The position numbers and the translations under genes were made by a program. A stretch of DNA of 17,602 bases. Origin: UBA4661 sp002405405 (GTDB taxonomy: Bacteria > Bacteroidota > Ignavibacteria > Kapaibacteriales > UBA4661). Shown here one piece after another: positions 6,499 through 15,413 of the stretch (within the stretch, counting starts at the first letter, position 1; each line of letters starts with the position of its first letter). Below the pieces are notes generated by a model. It worked only from the letters and a program-made list of their open reading frames with translations, ran no database searches and was not told the origin of the DNA. Location of the stretch: NCBI GenBank assembly GCA_036847245.1, contig DAIUAL010000053.1, positions 1 through 17,602 on the forward strand. The letters are read 5' to 3'.

Positions 6499-7656
6499 AT
6501 GCATCGCTTTTTTTCATATTCTTTATTCAGTATTCGCTTGCACAAACTTCATGTGCAAACATTGTACGCCTTGTGTGTGGTGCTTTTGCTCTTATGCTCT
6601 GCTCTGTACGCACAACCGCCTGTCGCATCGTCGTCTGGTTCATCCTTAGTTGGTAAAGACGAGCGTCATTTTAAAAATCTGACACAACTCACTTTTGGTG
6701 GTGATAATGCAGAAGCTTATTTCAGTCCTGATGGAAAATTTCTGTCCTTTCAGTCAAATAATCCTAAATGGGGTTTGCAGTGTGATCAGATTTTCATGAT
6801 GGATATTGCCCAAGCACAAACCAATGCAGGGCAATATAAACCAAGCTTTATCAGCACCGGACGCGGACGCACGACATGTTCATACTTTATGCCTGACGGC
6901 AAGCATATTCTCTACGGATCAACTCATCTTGTTGATAGTATCTGCACAGCTATGCCGGTTATTACCAAACCTGAATACTTAAAAAAATATCTTTGGGCAG
7001 TCCATAACAGTTACGATATTTTCATCGCTGATCTCAAGGGCACAGTCGTACGCCAACTCACCAACAGCAAGGGCTATGATGCCGAAGCAACGCTCTCGCC
7101 CAAAGGTGATAAAATTGTATTTACCTCCGACCGCTCCGGTGACTTAGAATTGTGGATCATGGATGTCGATGGAAAGAATCAGCGTCAAATTACTTTTGAT
7201 CTTGGCTATGATGGCGGTGCTTTTTTCTCCCCCGATGGAACAAAGCTCGTTTTTCGTGCTTCGCGCCCCAGAACCGATGCCGAAAAAGCAGAGTATAAAG
7301 AATTACTTTCCATGGGTTTGGTTGCACCAACCGATATGGAACTCTATACGATCAATGTCGATGGTACGGGGCTACGTAAGATTACTGCTCTCGGCAAAGC
7401 AAATTGGGCACCATTCTATCACCCCTCCGGTAAGAAAATCATTTTCTCCTCTAATCACCACTCACAGCGTGGCTATGACTTTCAACTCTTTATGATTAAC
7501 GAGGATGGTAGTGGCTTGGAGCGGATTACGAATGAAAGTATCTTTAATGCTTTCCCAATGTTTTCGCCCGATGGCAAGAAATTAATTTTCTCTTCCAATC
7601 GCAATAATGGTGGCACGCGCGACACCAATCTCTTTATCGCCGACTGGGTAGATTAA
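6499..7656 (+). CDS. Secreted TolB/PD40 beta-propeller protein (385 aa)
   Basis: This is an exported six-blade-type propeller related to the C-terminal domain of TolB. Residues 1-38 are a signal peptide with a long basic n-region, the hydrophobic core LYALCVVLLLLCSALYA, and likely cleavage before QPPV. WD40-like PD40 repeats follow at about 70-83 (AEAYFSPDGKFLSF), 128-139 (YFMPDGKHILYG), 196-209 (EATLSPKGDKIVFT), 241-253 (FFSPDGTKLVFR), 304-317 (PFYHPSGKKIIFSS) and 353-366 (MFSPDGKKLIFSS). Between them lie typical ELYTINVDGTGLRKIT and QLFMINEDGSGLERIT strands, and the end reads GGTRDTNLFIADWVD. There is no TolB N-terminal domain and no Pal, TolA or TolQR neighbours, so it is unlikely to be the core Tol-Pal TolB. 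I chose the ATG at 6499 because the signal peptide begins there; an in-frame ATG at 6421 adds no recognisable domain. It converges on crcB with a 12-bp gap. Confidence 0.85.
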   Translation: MHRFFSYSLFSIRLHKLHVQTLYALCVVLLLLCSALYAQPPVASSSGSSLVGKDERHFKNLTQLTFGGDNAEAYFSPDGKFLSFQSNNPKWGLQCDQIFMMDIAQAQTNAGQYKPSFISTGRGRTTCSYFMPDGKHILYGSTHLVDSICTAMPVITKPEYLKKYLWAVHNSYDIFIADLKGTVVRQLTNSKGYDAEATLSPKGDKIVFTSDRSGDLELWIMDVDGKNQRQITFDLGYDGGAFFSPDGTKLVFRASRPRTDAEKAEYKELLSMGLVAPTDMELYTINVDGTGLRKITALGKANWAPFYHPSGKKIIFSSNHHSQRGYDFQLFMINEDGSGLERITNESIFNAFPMFSPDGKKLIFSSNRNNGGTRDTNLFIADWVD

Positions 7657-7668
7657 AGGAATTCTTCG

Positions 7669-8127
7669 TTACCATGCACGCCCTATAATAAACCGTGCAC
7701 ACCACCACCCTGCAAAAAAACAGAAAGCCGCTCCTATGGTACTCAGGACTCCATAAAGTCCAAGTGCAGCATAGGAGCGGCTTTCGAGCATCTGTACACA
7801 ATCGAGCATAAGAGAAGAAAACGTTGTAAAGCCTCCGCAAAAACCGGTAATCAAGAAGAGGCGCATGGTTGGCGTTATGATGCTGTGTGGAGCATGAATA
7901 GAGGAAGGCATCGGTACAGAAATAATTCCTGCTATTGTTGCCACGACAGCAATAACGAATGTACCGCCAAGGTTAACAACGACTGTTCCTATGGGAAAAG
8001 GAGCACCCAATATCGACACCGACCATGACTGTATGATTTCATTGCTCCATCGACTGATGCTATAGCGAGCAAGTGTTCCAAGTGCTCCACCGATAGCAAG
8101 AACTACAACATCAACCCACGCATTCAT
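7669..8127 (-). CDS. crcB: Fluc-type fluoride channel CrcB (152 aa)
   Basis: A dual-topology inner-membrane channel that exports fluoride and protects cells from toxicity. Four transmembrane helices are visible at about residues 6-24, 46-70, 90-113 and 118-146. Family motifs are intact: GGALGTLARY (13-22), GTVVVNLGGTF (47-57, with the conserved Asn52) and GFCGGFTTFSS (95-105), which carries the pore Phe residues and the central Na+ site. Length is slightly above the usual ~125, mainly in the loop between helices 2 and 3. The ATG at 8125-8127 overlaps the stop of the propeller kinase as ATGA, so translation is probably coupled to the kinase. A fluoride riboswitch directly upstream is not possible without lying inside the kinase coding sequence. 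It is the last gene of the long minus-strand run and converges on the TolB-like gene. Confidence 0.93.
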   Translation of the reverse strand: MNAWVDVVVLAIGGALGTLARYSISRWSNEIIQSWSVSILGAPFPIGTVVVNLGGTFVIAVVATIAGIISVPMPSSIHAPHSIITPTMRLFLITGFCGGFTTFSSLMLDCVQMLESRSYAALGLYGVLSTIGAAFCFFAGWWCARFIIGRAW

Positions 8128-11100
8128 ACAACGGACCTCGCGTCAATCGGCACGATATGCTCTGCTGATGGTAGGATAACAGTAAATGTAGTCCCTTGAT
8201 TTTTTCCCGCGCTGTGCACGGTAATTTCACCATCCAACATGTGCACCAAACTTCTCACGATAGATAATCCTAAACCATTCGATGTTTCATTGCCGGTGGG
8301 CGAGGCAGAAAGCCGTTGAAATTTACCAAAGACCCTCCGTAGATCATCTTCACTCATCCCGAGCCCTTGGTCACGTACTTCGATGGCAACAGCATCGTGA
8401 TGAATACGCCGTGTTGCAATAACAATTACAGAATCCGACAACGAATATTTAATCGCATTAGACACTAAGTTATCTAAGATTTGCATCAGAAAAGCACTGT
8501 CCGTAACTGCAAGAACTTCTGTGTCCTCATGCCCTTCAATGCGACTTCCTTTTTTCTCAGCCATCGTAAAATATCCGCCCACAACATGCCGTACGCTGAC
8601 ATTAACATCATGCGACAAACAGTGTGGCTTAATGGCTCCTTGCTCAATGGCATTAACATCAAGAAGATTTTTGATGAGATCAAACATCCGCATGGAAGAA
8701 TTCATAATTGCTGTCAACATATGATTGATACTTGCTCGTGGCATAGCCTCGTCTTCAAGCATCATCTCTGCTAAACCACTAATTCCCGCCAACGGGTTTT
8801 TCAGATCATGTGCGGTGATTGCCAAGAATTCATTTTTCTCATTATTGAGTTCTGCTAAGCATTGATTCTGCTGTTCTAAAAGAATTGTTTGCTCACGCAG
8901 CTCTCGTGTACGCTCCTGCACGATCATTTCCAATTGATATGATCGCTCTCGAAGCACTTGGACACGCCAACGTATAACCACGACAAGACAACCGATACCA
9001 AGGATAACACACATCGCGTAAAACCATACCGTTTGCCACCATGCAGGCAGAACTGTCAGGTGTAATTTCGTAGGTACAGATGACCATGTGCCGTCGGCAT
9101 TACGCGCACGGACAGCAAATGCGTATTCGCCGGGAGGCAGATTAATAAATTCAATAAAATTCTGATCGGTCAGTGGTCGCCATGCTACATCAAAACCTTC
9201 TAATTTACACGAATAGAGTGTTGCCATGGGATCGGTAAATTCTAACGAAGAGAATTCAAACCGTACCGTGTTGTGGTGCTCAAAATATAAGGTAATGACT
9301 TTGTCCATACGCGGAAGATCGATGACCATGGTGTCGATCTTGAGCATCGTAATATGCACATTCGGATCAGCTTGATTATCGCGAACATATGCCGGGTGAA
9401 AAATATTGAATCCATTCGTACCCCCGAAATACATTGTTCCATCAGTGTCCTTAAAGAAAGATGTACGGTTATATTCCGTTCCTTGCAAACCGTCGTGTAC
9501 ACCATATACTCGGCAAGCGCGTGTTGTCGGTTGAAAGGAAAGCAACCCTTTATCGCTACTTATCCATAGAGTACCACGTTCATCTTCCAATGCGGCATAC
9601 AACACATTGGTCGGCAAACCGTGCTCGATGGCGATATTTTCAAAATCATCTGTTGCTTCGCGATACCGGAAAAGACCTTTGCCCTTCGTAGAAACCCATA
9701 TTGTCCCGTCTTTTGTCTCAAGAATATGTGATACAAAATCAACTTTTGCTCGATCTTGTATCGATTGATTATACTCTGTCATTGTAAGCGGCATGACTCG
9801 TATTTTTTTTGCTGTGCGATCATACTGCATCAACCCTCCCAGCAATGAACCGCACCACATCCGCCCTTTCTTATCAAAGACAATGGTTTGCACTTCATGC
9901 AAATTTTCGCTGTACTCTCGTGCATCGATCATCTCAACTGATGTACGGTCTGCAGAAATACGGACCAACCCATCACCACCAAGCCAAAGATTATGTTCGG
10001 GATCCTCTGTTATCACAACTATTTTGGTTGGATTTTTCGGCAATCGAAATGGTACTGCACGGTTGGCATGGCCATTCTGAAAACTAAACAGCATCGAAGA
10101 ATCTGCAGGATGCGAAATATCTTTATAAAACCGAATTCCTGCCCACACAACACCACGGTGATCTTCATGCACTGCCCATATATTAGTCGTAAAGCGATTA
10201 GCAGGATGTGCAGTATTCATGTTTGTCCAGCGATCAGCCGAAGGGTTATAACGGTTCAATCCCCCGAATTGGGTTCCAACCCAAAGATTACCATACGAGT
10301 CGCGGATAATGCCACGTACATAGTTGTTCGTAAGTGTGTTCGTTGAGTATTCATCACGCTTGATATGATAAAATTTCTTCTTCAATGGTGCGTATTTACT
10401 CAATCCATAGGCATCATCGCCAAACCACCATACACCACTGCGATCGCAAAACACCTTATATGTTTGATTAGCAATCAATGATGTCGGATCGGAACGTTTG
10501 CTCGTATAATGATGCAGAAGCATACCTGATCGTGTGATAACATATACTCCATTATTCGACCCAAGAACAATTTCATTTGTTCCACGAACAGGGAGAATAG
10601 AATGAAATGCAACCATGGTTTGTCTATCATCCTTCATCGTCTGTTTCATATACATTCCACGAATGCTACGAGATTGAGGATCATAGCGCACAACACCAAA
10701 TCGTGTTGTTGCAATCAGCAGAGTACCATCGCTATCGACAACAAGATCATGAATAGGATTCTCATCCTGCTCGATGCCGATGTGCATATTCTCAAAAGCA
10801 GATGTAGCAGTATCAAGTCGGAATACTTCACCTTGATCAGAAGCCATCCATATAGCATCGGGCGTACAAACAATCTTATTGACATAGATATAATCTCCTT
10901 GATGCAAGTGATGCGCAGGATGTTGCTGACTAAACCATCTCCATTCACCCGTGGCAATCGTATAGCGTGCCGCACCAATTGCAGTACCAAGCCACAAGTG
11001 TCCGTATGCATCTTGGGTCATAGAGAAAATCACCGGGAAATTTATGTGGTGAATACGATAGGGTGATAATTCTTTACACTGAATCGTCTGCGACTTGCCG

Positions 11101-11465
11101 GTGCGCATGTCCAAATAACTTAACCCCAGTGTTGTTGCAACCCACACATGGTCATTGCTGTCAGGTATCACACCGACAACATTAGGAGCGATCAGCGATG
11201 TTGTATCGGATGGGACATAGGGATAATGCTTAAATCCTCGCCCATCATAGCGAAGCACACCGTTATATGTACCAATCCACAAAAAACCATACTTGTCTTG
11301 CGCAATGTCTGTAACACCCGCATTGACCAAATCACCCTGTAAACCAAATCGCTCAACTACAAAATCGGATGGCACCGGCATTTGGGCAAAACATATCCCT
11401 TGCTGAAGCACATACCAGCAACAGACGATATACCATAGCACTATGACACGATACAAACTCTTCAT
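8124..11465 (-). CDS. Two-component-regulator-propeller sensor histidine kinase (1113 aa)
   Basis: An inner-membrane sensor with a very large periplasmic domain. Residues 1-27 are a signal peptide or membrane anchor ending CFA. About 40-720 hold some 13-14 Reg_prop blades, each with a D-x-G-x-(L/V/I)-W-x-G/A-T pattern (KYGFLWIGT, AYGHLWLGT, SYGNLWVGT, KKGRMWCGS, KDGTIWVST, ERGTLWISS), enough for two seven-bladed propellers. A Y_Y_Y Ig-like domain follows (741-808, LPPGEYAFAVRARNADGTWSS). One transmembrane helix (811-831) leads to a signalling coiled coil (835-880). HisKA has the phosphorylated His886 (ITAHDLKNPL). HATPase has its N-box (DNLVSNAIKY, 998-1007), G1 (DQGLGM, 1032) and G2 (GLGLS, 1064). 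Unlike many relatives it has no receiver or AraC domain and ends soon after the ATPase fold, so a separate response regulator is needed; none lies in this window. It starts 3 bp after the methyltransferase stop and overlaps crcB by 4 bp. The ligand is unknown, though relatives often sense glycans. Confidence 0.92.
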   Translation of the reverse strand: MKSLYRVIVLWYIVCCWYVLQQGICFAQMPVPSDFVVERFGLQGDLVNAGVTDIAQDKYGFLWIGTYNGVLRYDGRGFKHYPYVPSDTTSLIAPNVVGVIPDSNDHVWVATTLGLSYLDMRTGKSQTIQCKELSPYRIHHINFPVIFSMTQDAYGHLWLGTAIGAARYTIATGEWRWFSQQHPAHHLHQGDYIYVNKIVCTPDAIWMASDQGEVFRLDTATSAFENMHIGIEQDENPIHDLVVDSDGTLLIATTRFGVVRYDPQSRSIRGMYMKQTMKDDRQTMVAFHSILPVRGTNEIVLGSNNGVYVITRSGMLLHHYTSKRSDPTSLIANQTYKVFCDRSGVWWFGDDAYGLSKYAPLKKKFYHIKRDEYSTNTLTNNYVRGIIRDSYGNLWVGTQFGGLNRYNPSADRWTNMNTAHPANRFTTNIWAVHEDHRGVVWAGIRFYKDISHPADSSMLFSFQNGHANRAVPFRLPKNPTKIVVITEDPEHNLWLGGDGLVRISADRTSVEMIDAREYSENLHEVQTIVFDKKGRMWCGSLLGGLMQYDRTAKKIRVMPLTMTEYNQSIQDRAKVDFVSHILETKDGTIWVSTKGKGLFRYREATDDFENIAIEHGLPTNVLYAALEDERGTLWISSDKGLLSFQPTTRACRVYGVHDGLQGTEYNRTSFFKDTDGTMYFGGTNGFNIFHPAYVRDNQADPNVHITMLKIDTMVIDLPRMDKVITLYFEHHNTVRFEFSSLEFTDPMATLYSCKLEGFDVAWRPLTDQNFIEFINLPPGEYAFAVRARNADGTWSSVPTKLHLTVLPAWWQTVWFYAMCVILGIGCLVVVIRWRVQVLRERSYQLEMIVQERTRELREQTILLEQQNQCLAELNNEKNEFLAITAHDLKNPLAGISGLAEMMLEDEAMPRASINHMLTAIMNSSMRMFDLIKNLLDVNAIEQGAIKPHCLSHDVNVSVRHVVGGYFTMAEKKGSRIEGHEDTEVLAVTDSAFLMQILDNLVSNAIKYSLSDSVIVIATRRIHHDAVAIEVRDQGLGMSEDDLRRVFGKFQRLSASPTGNETSNGLGLSIVRSLVHMLDGEITVHSAGKNQGTTFTVILPSAEHIVPIDARSVV

Positions 11466-11468
11466 GCT

Positions 11469-12239
11469 TTACATATATCCGCAATACATGATGGTTTGAT
11501 AACGAAAAACGACCATATCTTTATGAGCATGTCGATCATACAAGTCGCGAAGATCATGAAGCATAGTAGCATACTCGTCATACTCATCACTTTGCGGAAT
11601 AAAAGAATTCGACAAAACGCGACCTTGCAATCCCTCAAAATCGAAATACTGCTGATTCGGAAATTCATAATGGCGTACTGAATCTTGTGCAAAGAATACC
11701 TGCATTTCCTCGGGCTGTATCCATGTATCTGCACCGAGCCGAGCATAATCCTTTCCATACTTATGCAAAAATGCTTCATAGTCTTGACCAAATGCGGACT
11801 CACGCGCAGGGATATTCCAAATCGCACACACCAAACCATCGGGCTTGAGAATACGACGAAATTCTTCTTGAGCTTGATGTATATCTAACCAATGGAAAGA
11901 TTGTGCACAAACAACCATATCGCATAGTGCAGAAGGTAAAGTCGTGGCTTCCCCTTGTGCACGGACGCTCTGAAAACGTGGATACGATGACAACCACTTT
12001 TCAGCGAAAGTGCGCATATCATCATTGGGTTCGACAGCATAGACGGTATTATCATTATCCAAAAACATTTGCGACATAATACCCGTTCCTGAACCAATAT
12101 CAACGACCACCGAGGATGATGTGAAGTTCCATTCTTGCTCCAAAGTGTCAAGAATATGAGTAGGATAACCGGGACGATAACGAGCATAATGTTCCGCACG
12201 CGCTGTGAACCGCGTTGTAGGGTGATACTGTGAAAGCAT
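11469..12239 (-). CDS. Class I SAM-dependent methyltransferase (256 aa)
   Basis: A soluble Rossmann-fold methyltransferase of the Methyltransf_11/25 type. The N-terminus has the subgroup signature TTRFTARAEHYARYRPGYP (residues 8-26). Motif I is VVVDIGSGTG (44-53), the acidic end of beta-2 is AVEPNDDM (68-75), the motif II region is ATTLPSALCDMVVCAQSFHWLD (98-119), and motif III is RRILKPDGLVCAIWN (128-142). The SFHWLD motif and N-terminus are shared with many uncharacterised small-molecule methyltransferases, so the substrate cannot be named. The start is the ATG at 12237-12239, which places the family N-terminus correctly; a TTG nine bases upstream is less likely. The next gene, the propeller kinase, begins 3 bp after its stop, so they are probably co-translated. 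The 105-bp gap to sbcC has no clear terminator. Confidence 0.88.
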   Translation of the reverse strand: MLSQYHPTTRFTARAEHYARYRPGYPTHILDTLEQEWNFTSSSVVVDIGSGTGIMSQMFLDNDNTVYAVEPNDDMRTFAEKWLSSYPRFQSVRAQGEATTLPSALCDMVVCAQSFHWLDIHQAQEEFRRILKPDGLVCAIWNIPARESAFGQDYEAFLHKYGKDYARLGADTWIQPEEMQVFFAQDSVRHYEFPNQQYFDFEGLQGRVLSNSFIPQSDEYDEYATMLHDLRDLYDRHAHKDMVVFRYQTIMYCGYM

Positions 12240-12344
12240 GAATGTCAAAATAGAATGTCTGCATAAAAAAATTACTGCAATGCTTCATCGGCAATGTACA
12301 AAACATCTTGCGAGTGTCGTGTCATGGAAGATGATTTCCTCTTT

Positions 12345-15300
12345 TTACGGAATACCGACCCATTGTGCATGACTCCCATCTTGCGGTGTTTTCATAATAC
12401 GAAGTTGTATCGGTACGCGCTCTTGCAATTCTTGCACATGGGAAATAATCCCGACCATGCGCCCTTCACGATGCAAATTCACCAACACCCGAATCGCACT
12501 GTCCAGTGTTTCACTGTCAAGCGAACCAAAGCCCTCATCTATAAACATGGCATCCATTTGCAAGCCACCGGATTGCTCCATAGCCAGATCCGCCATACCC
12601 AATGCCAAGGACAAGGACGCATAGAATGTTTCACCCCCCGAAAGTGTCTGAGCCGACCGTTCATGACCCGTATGCGTATCAAAGACATTGATGTCGAGAC
12701 CAAATTCTCTCCGACCATCTCTGCTTTCATCACTTCGGCGAAATTCATATTGCCCATTGGAAATATCCTGCAAACGCAGATTCGCATAGAGAAGAATGTG
12801 GTCTAAAAACTCTGCTTGAATGTACACATCAAAGGTTTGATTGATACCCTGCTTACCATTGAGATGATTAGCGCACAATCGGCGTACACCTGCATAGCTC
12901 CGTGCGTTCTCAAGGTCTTGTTCGATGCTCGATACAGCCGAATATACTTCTTGCAGTCGCTCTAATCGCTCGCTCAGGAGTGTTCGTTGCTCTATGGCGC
13001 GATGGTGTTCAGCGCGGGCTTGCTCTTCGTTGGCACGATACTGTGCAATATCGGGACGTGCTTGTGTGCGAGTGCGCTCTTGCGCTTGTTTCAGCAGTGC
13101 TTGCAAGGCACTCATCGTGTCGGTATATGCTTGCACTTCTTGCTCATACTGTGTGCGTTTGTCGTCTATGAGAATTGCTTCTTTAGCTTCCTGCACTGTC
13201 GAGAAGCTATGTGCTTGCACTGCGCTGATTGCCTCGTCCTTGTGTGCTTGCATATCGCGTTCGGAGGATTGCAGTGCCTGCTCTGCCGAATCATCTTCTG
13301 CTTGTGCTTTGGCGAGTTGTGTCGTGGCACTCTCGTGTTCTTGCTGATACTTCTGCATGGTGCGCGTGATACTCTCCACTTCACTCTGCCATTGTTGTCT
13401 TTGCTTGTGGAGTTCATGCTCTGTCGCACAATGAGCAAATTCGTCGGGAATGACTAATGTCAGAAGTTGTATCTGCGCTTGTTCGATAAGCACTATCGCA
13501 CGCTCTTCTTCCATCTGTGCCGTATGCGTATCATTATGATTGTTGGCAAGTAATACGAGAATGTTCTCGTACTCTGCTTTCTGTACAGGAAGCGATTTTT
13601 GCGCTGATTCTGCTTCTGCAAAAATGGTTTCACATTCCTTCCATTCCTTTTGAATGTCCTGCTCGCCCCACTCTGCATATTCACCAAGTTCTTCGCGCTT
13701 TTGCGTACTGCCGGCACGAAGATTCTCCACACGCTCATGCAGTGTTGCGACACGCTCACGGCTTTCCTGAACCCTACTTCGTTGCTCTGTACGCTGTGTA
13801 TCAAGATCATTCAACTGTTCATTGGTAATAGTTGTTGCTTCCTTATGTGCTTTCTGTGGATGATGTGTTGCTCCACATACAGGACAAGGTTCGCCTTCCT
13901 TCAAAGTTTCTGCCAGTAACCCCGCTTGGTTCGCACGCCATTGACTCTGAGCTTGGTAATACTCGGCATCAAGAATTTGTTCCTGCTGAACAGCGCGATC
14001 AAAGTCACCCAATGCGTGTTGATGCTCTTTCTCAGCTGAAGCGAGCGTTGTCAGTGTCCTGCGATATGTTGCGTGCAATTCTGCGCGCTGTTGCCACAGC
14101 AAGGCATTAGCTTTCTGCTCGGCTATCATGCTTGCTTTTTGCTCCAATGCTTGCAGAGCGTTGCTCACACTATCTTTGCGCATGTGCAGTTGTTGTTGCT
14201 CTTGAGCAAGTGCAGTACGCAGTTGTTTTGCACGCTGGAGTTCTTTGCTTTGCGCATTGATGATCTTTTGCACATCATCACGCTTGACAAAGATTTCCTG
14301 CACATCACGAACACGCTCGATCAATCGCTCCACGCCACGCAGTTGCTCTTGCATTGCACCAAGCTCTGCATAGTGCTTGTATGCTTGCTCTTGGTTGTGT
14401 TTTGCTGTTGTCAGCATTGTTCCTGTTGCCTTGTAGCGTTCTTGAGCAAGCTGAAATTTCTTGTAGGCAGTTGTTGCTTGTTCAATGACAGGACGAAGCT
14501 GTTGCGCTACTTGCGAACGCATCAGTGCTTGTTTTTTCTCCTCGATAAAATTCTTCTTCGCGTGCAATACACTCATTTCCTGCGTATGCCGATCATACTC
14601 GGCAAATGCTTCGGCAATCTTCCCTGCTGTGGCGTATGCTTGCTGTGCAGTTGCCAGTGCTTGTTCGATGCGTTGATATTCTGTTGTCAATTGCACGGAT
14701 TCTTCCTGCACACGCTCAATGCTTTGCGCAATATCATGCAAAGATGCGCATGGCATTTGTGCAAAGGATTCTGCCGTACGCAACAGCATAGTGCGTTGGT
14801 CGTCCATGCCCTTGAATGCGTCCTCTGCTTGCTTGGCAATCGTTTCTGCCGACACACGAATTTTTTGATAATACTCCAAGCGAAAGAGCCGTTCGACAAT
14901 CTCTTTGCGCTGTTTTGTATCAGCACGAAGCAAGGTTTGAAATTCACCCTGCGGTATAACAATCAACTGCCGAAACTGCTCTGCCGATATGCCAAGGATC
15001 GCATGAATCTTCTCGGCAACTTCTCTGACTTTAGTGATCGGTGCTTCGAGTGCTTCGCCGATTTCATCGATTTCGGAGAGTGCCACAGTCGTATCGAATG
15101 AACCATCTTTTTTGACACGCATACGGCGTTCGATATGGTAATTTCTCTGCCCGATGCGGAAGTCAAAAACAACCTCCGTAGCATTATTTGGTGCGGAGAA
15201 ATCCGAACGGAATGTTCCTGATTGTCGTGTCTTGCCTGAACCCGATGCTTCGCCATACAGCGCGAAGACCATGGCATCAAAAAGCGTTGTTTTGCCTGCA

Positions 15301-15413
15301 CCTGTTTGACCATGAATCAAAAAGAGTTTGTGTCCTTGCAGGCGCGTAAAATCAATGGTTTGGCGTTGGCTGTACGAACCAAATGCTTGTAGTGTCAGTT
15401 GTAGTGGTTGCAT
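12345..15413 (-). CDS. sbcC: Exonuclease subunit SbcC, Rad50-type SMC ATPase (1022 aa)
   Basis: This is the ATPase half of the SbcCD nuclease, which cleaves DNA hairpins, cruciforms and protein-blocked ends. Walker A is GQTGAGKTT (35-43). The Q-loop lies in VIPQGEFQTLL (Q155). Long coiled coils, rich in Gln, Glu and Ala, run from about 180 to 500 and 520 to 870. Between them is the zinc hook CPVC (Cys510, Cys513), where two molecules join through Zn2+. Near the C-terminus are the ABC signature LSGGE (924-928), Walker B MFIDEGFGSLD (D959, E960) and the H-loop His992 (ISHV). All catalytic parts are present and the length is normal. The ATG at 15411-15413 shares one base with the sbcD stop (TAATG), and GGAG lies 8 bases upstream. 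It is translated with sbcD as a complex. Confidence 0.96.
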   Translation of the reverse strand: MQPLQLTLQAFGSYSQRQTIDFTRLQGHKLFLIHGQTGAGKTTLFDAMVFALYGEASGSGKTRQSGTFRSDFSAPNNATEVVFDFRIGQRNYHIERRMRVKKDGSFDTTVALSEIDEIGEALEAPITKVREVAEKIHAILGISAEQFRQLIVIPQGEFQTLLRADTKQRKEIVERLFRLEYYQKIRVSAETIAKQAEDAFKGMDDQRTMLLRTAESFAQMPCASLHDIAQSIERVQEESVQLTTEYQRIEQALATAQQAYATAGKIAEAFAEYDRHTQEMSVLHAKKNFIEEKKQALMRSQVAQQLRPVIEQATTAYKKFQLAQERYKATGTMLTTAKHNQEQAYKHYAELGAMQEQLRGVERLIERVRDVQEIFVKRDDVQKIINAQSKELQRAKQLRTALAQEQQQLHMRKDSVSNALQALEQKASMIAEQKANALLWQQRAELHATYRRTLTTLASAEKEHQHALGDFDRAVQQEQILDAEYYQAQSQWRANQAGLLAETLKEGEPCPVCGATHHPQKAHKEATTITNEQLNDLDTQRTEQRSRVQESRERVATLHERVENLRAGSTQKREELGEYAEWGEQDIQKEWKECETIFAEAESAQKSLPVQKAEYENILVLLANNHNDTHTAQMEEERAIVLIEQAQIQLLTLVIPDEFAHCATEHELHKQRQQWQSEVESITRTMQKYQQEHESATTQLAKAQAEDDSAEQALQSSERDMQAHKDEAISAVQAHSFSTVQEAKEAILIDDKRTQYEQEVQAYTDTMSALQALLKQAQERTRTQARPDIAQYRANEEQARAEHHRAIEQRTLLSERLERLQEVYSAVSSIEQDLENARSYAGVRRLCANHLNGKQGINQTFDVYIQAEFLDHILLYANLRLQDISNGQYEFRRSDESRDGRREFGLDINVFDTHTGHERSAQTLSGGETFYASLSLALGMADLAMEQSGGLQMDAMFIDEGFGSLDSETLDSAIRVLVNLHREGRMVGIISHVQELQERVPIQLRIMKTPQDGSHAQWVGIP

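Noticed and set aside
8128..8300. Fluoride riboswitch upstream of crcB
   Set aside because: This stretch codes for the HATPase end of the kinase, and I see no riboswitch-like fold that could be separated from coding sequence.
12902..13457. Several plus-strand ORFs of 89-156 codons
   Set aside because: Also antisense to the SbcC coiled-coil region, with skewed Cys/Ser/Leu composition and no domain.
14073..15101. 342-codon plus-strand ORF
   Set aside because: Antisense to the SbcC coiled coil; Leu/Cys-rich composition is what the reverse strand of Gln/Glu/Ala-rich codons gives.
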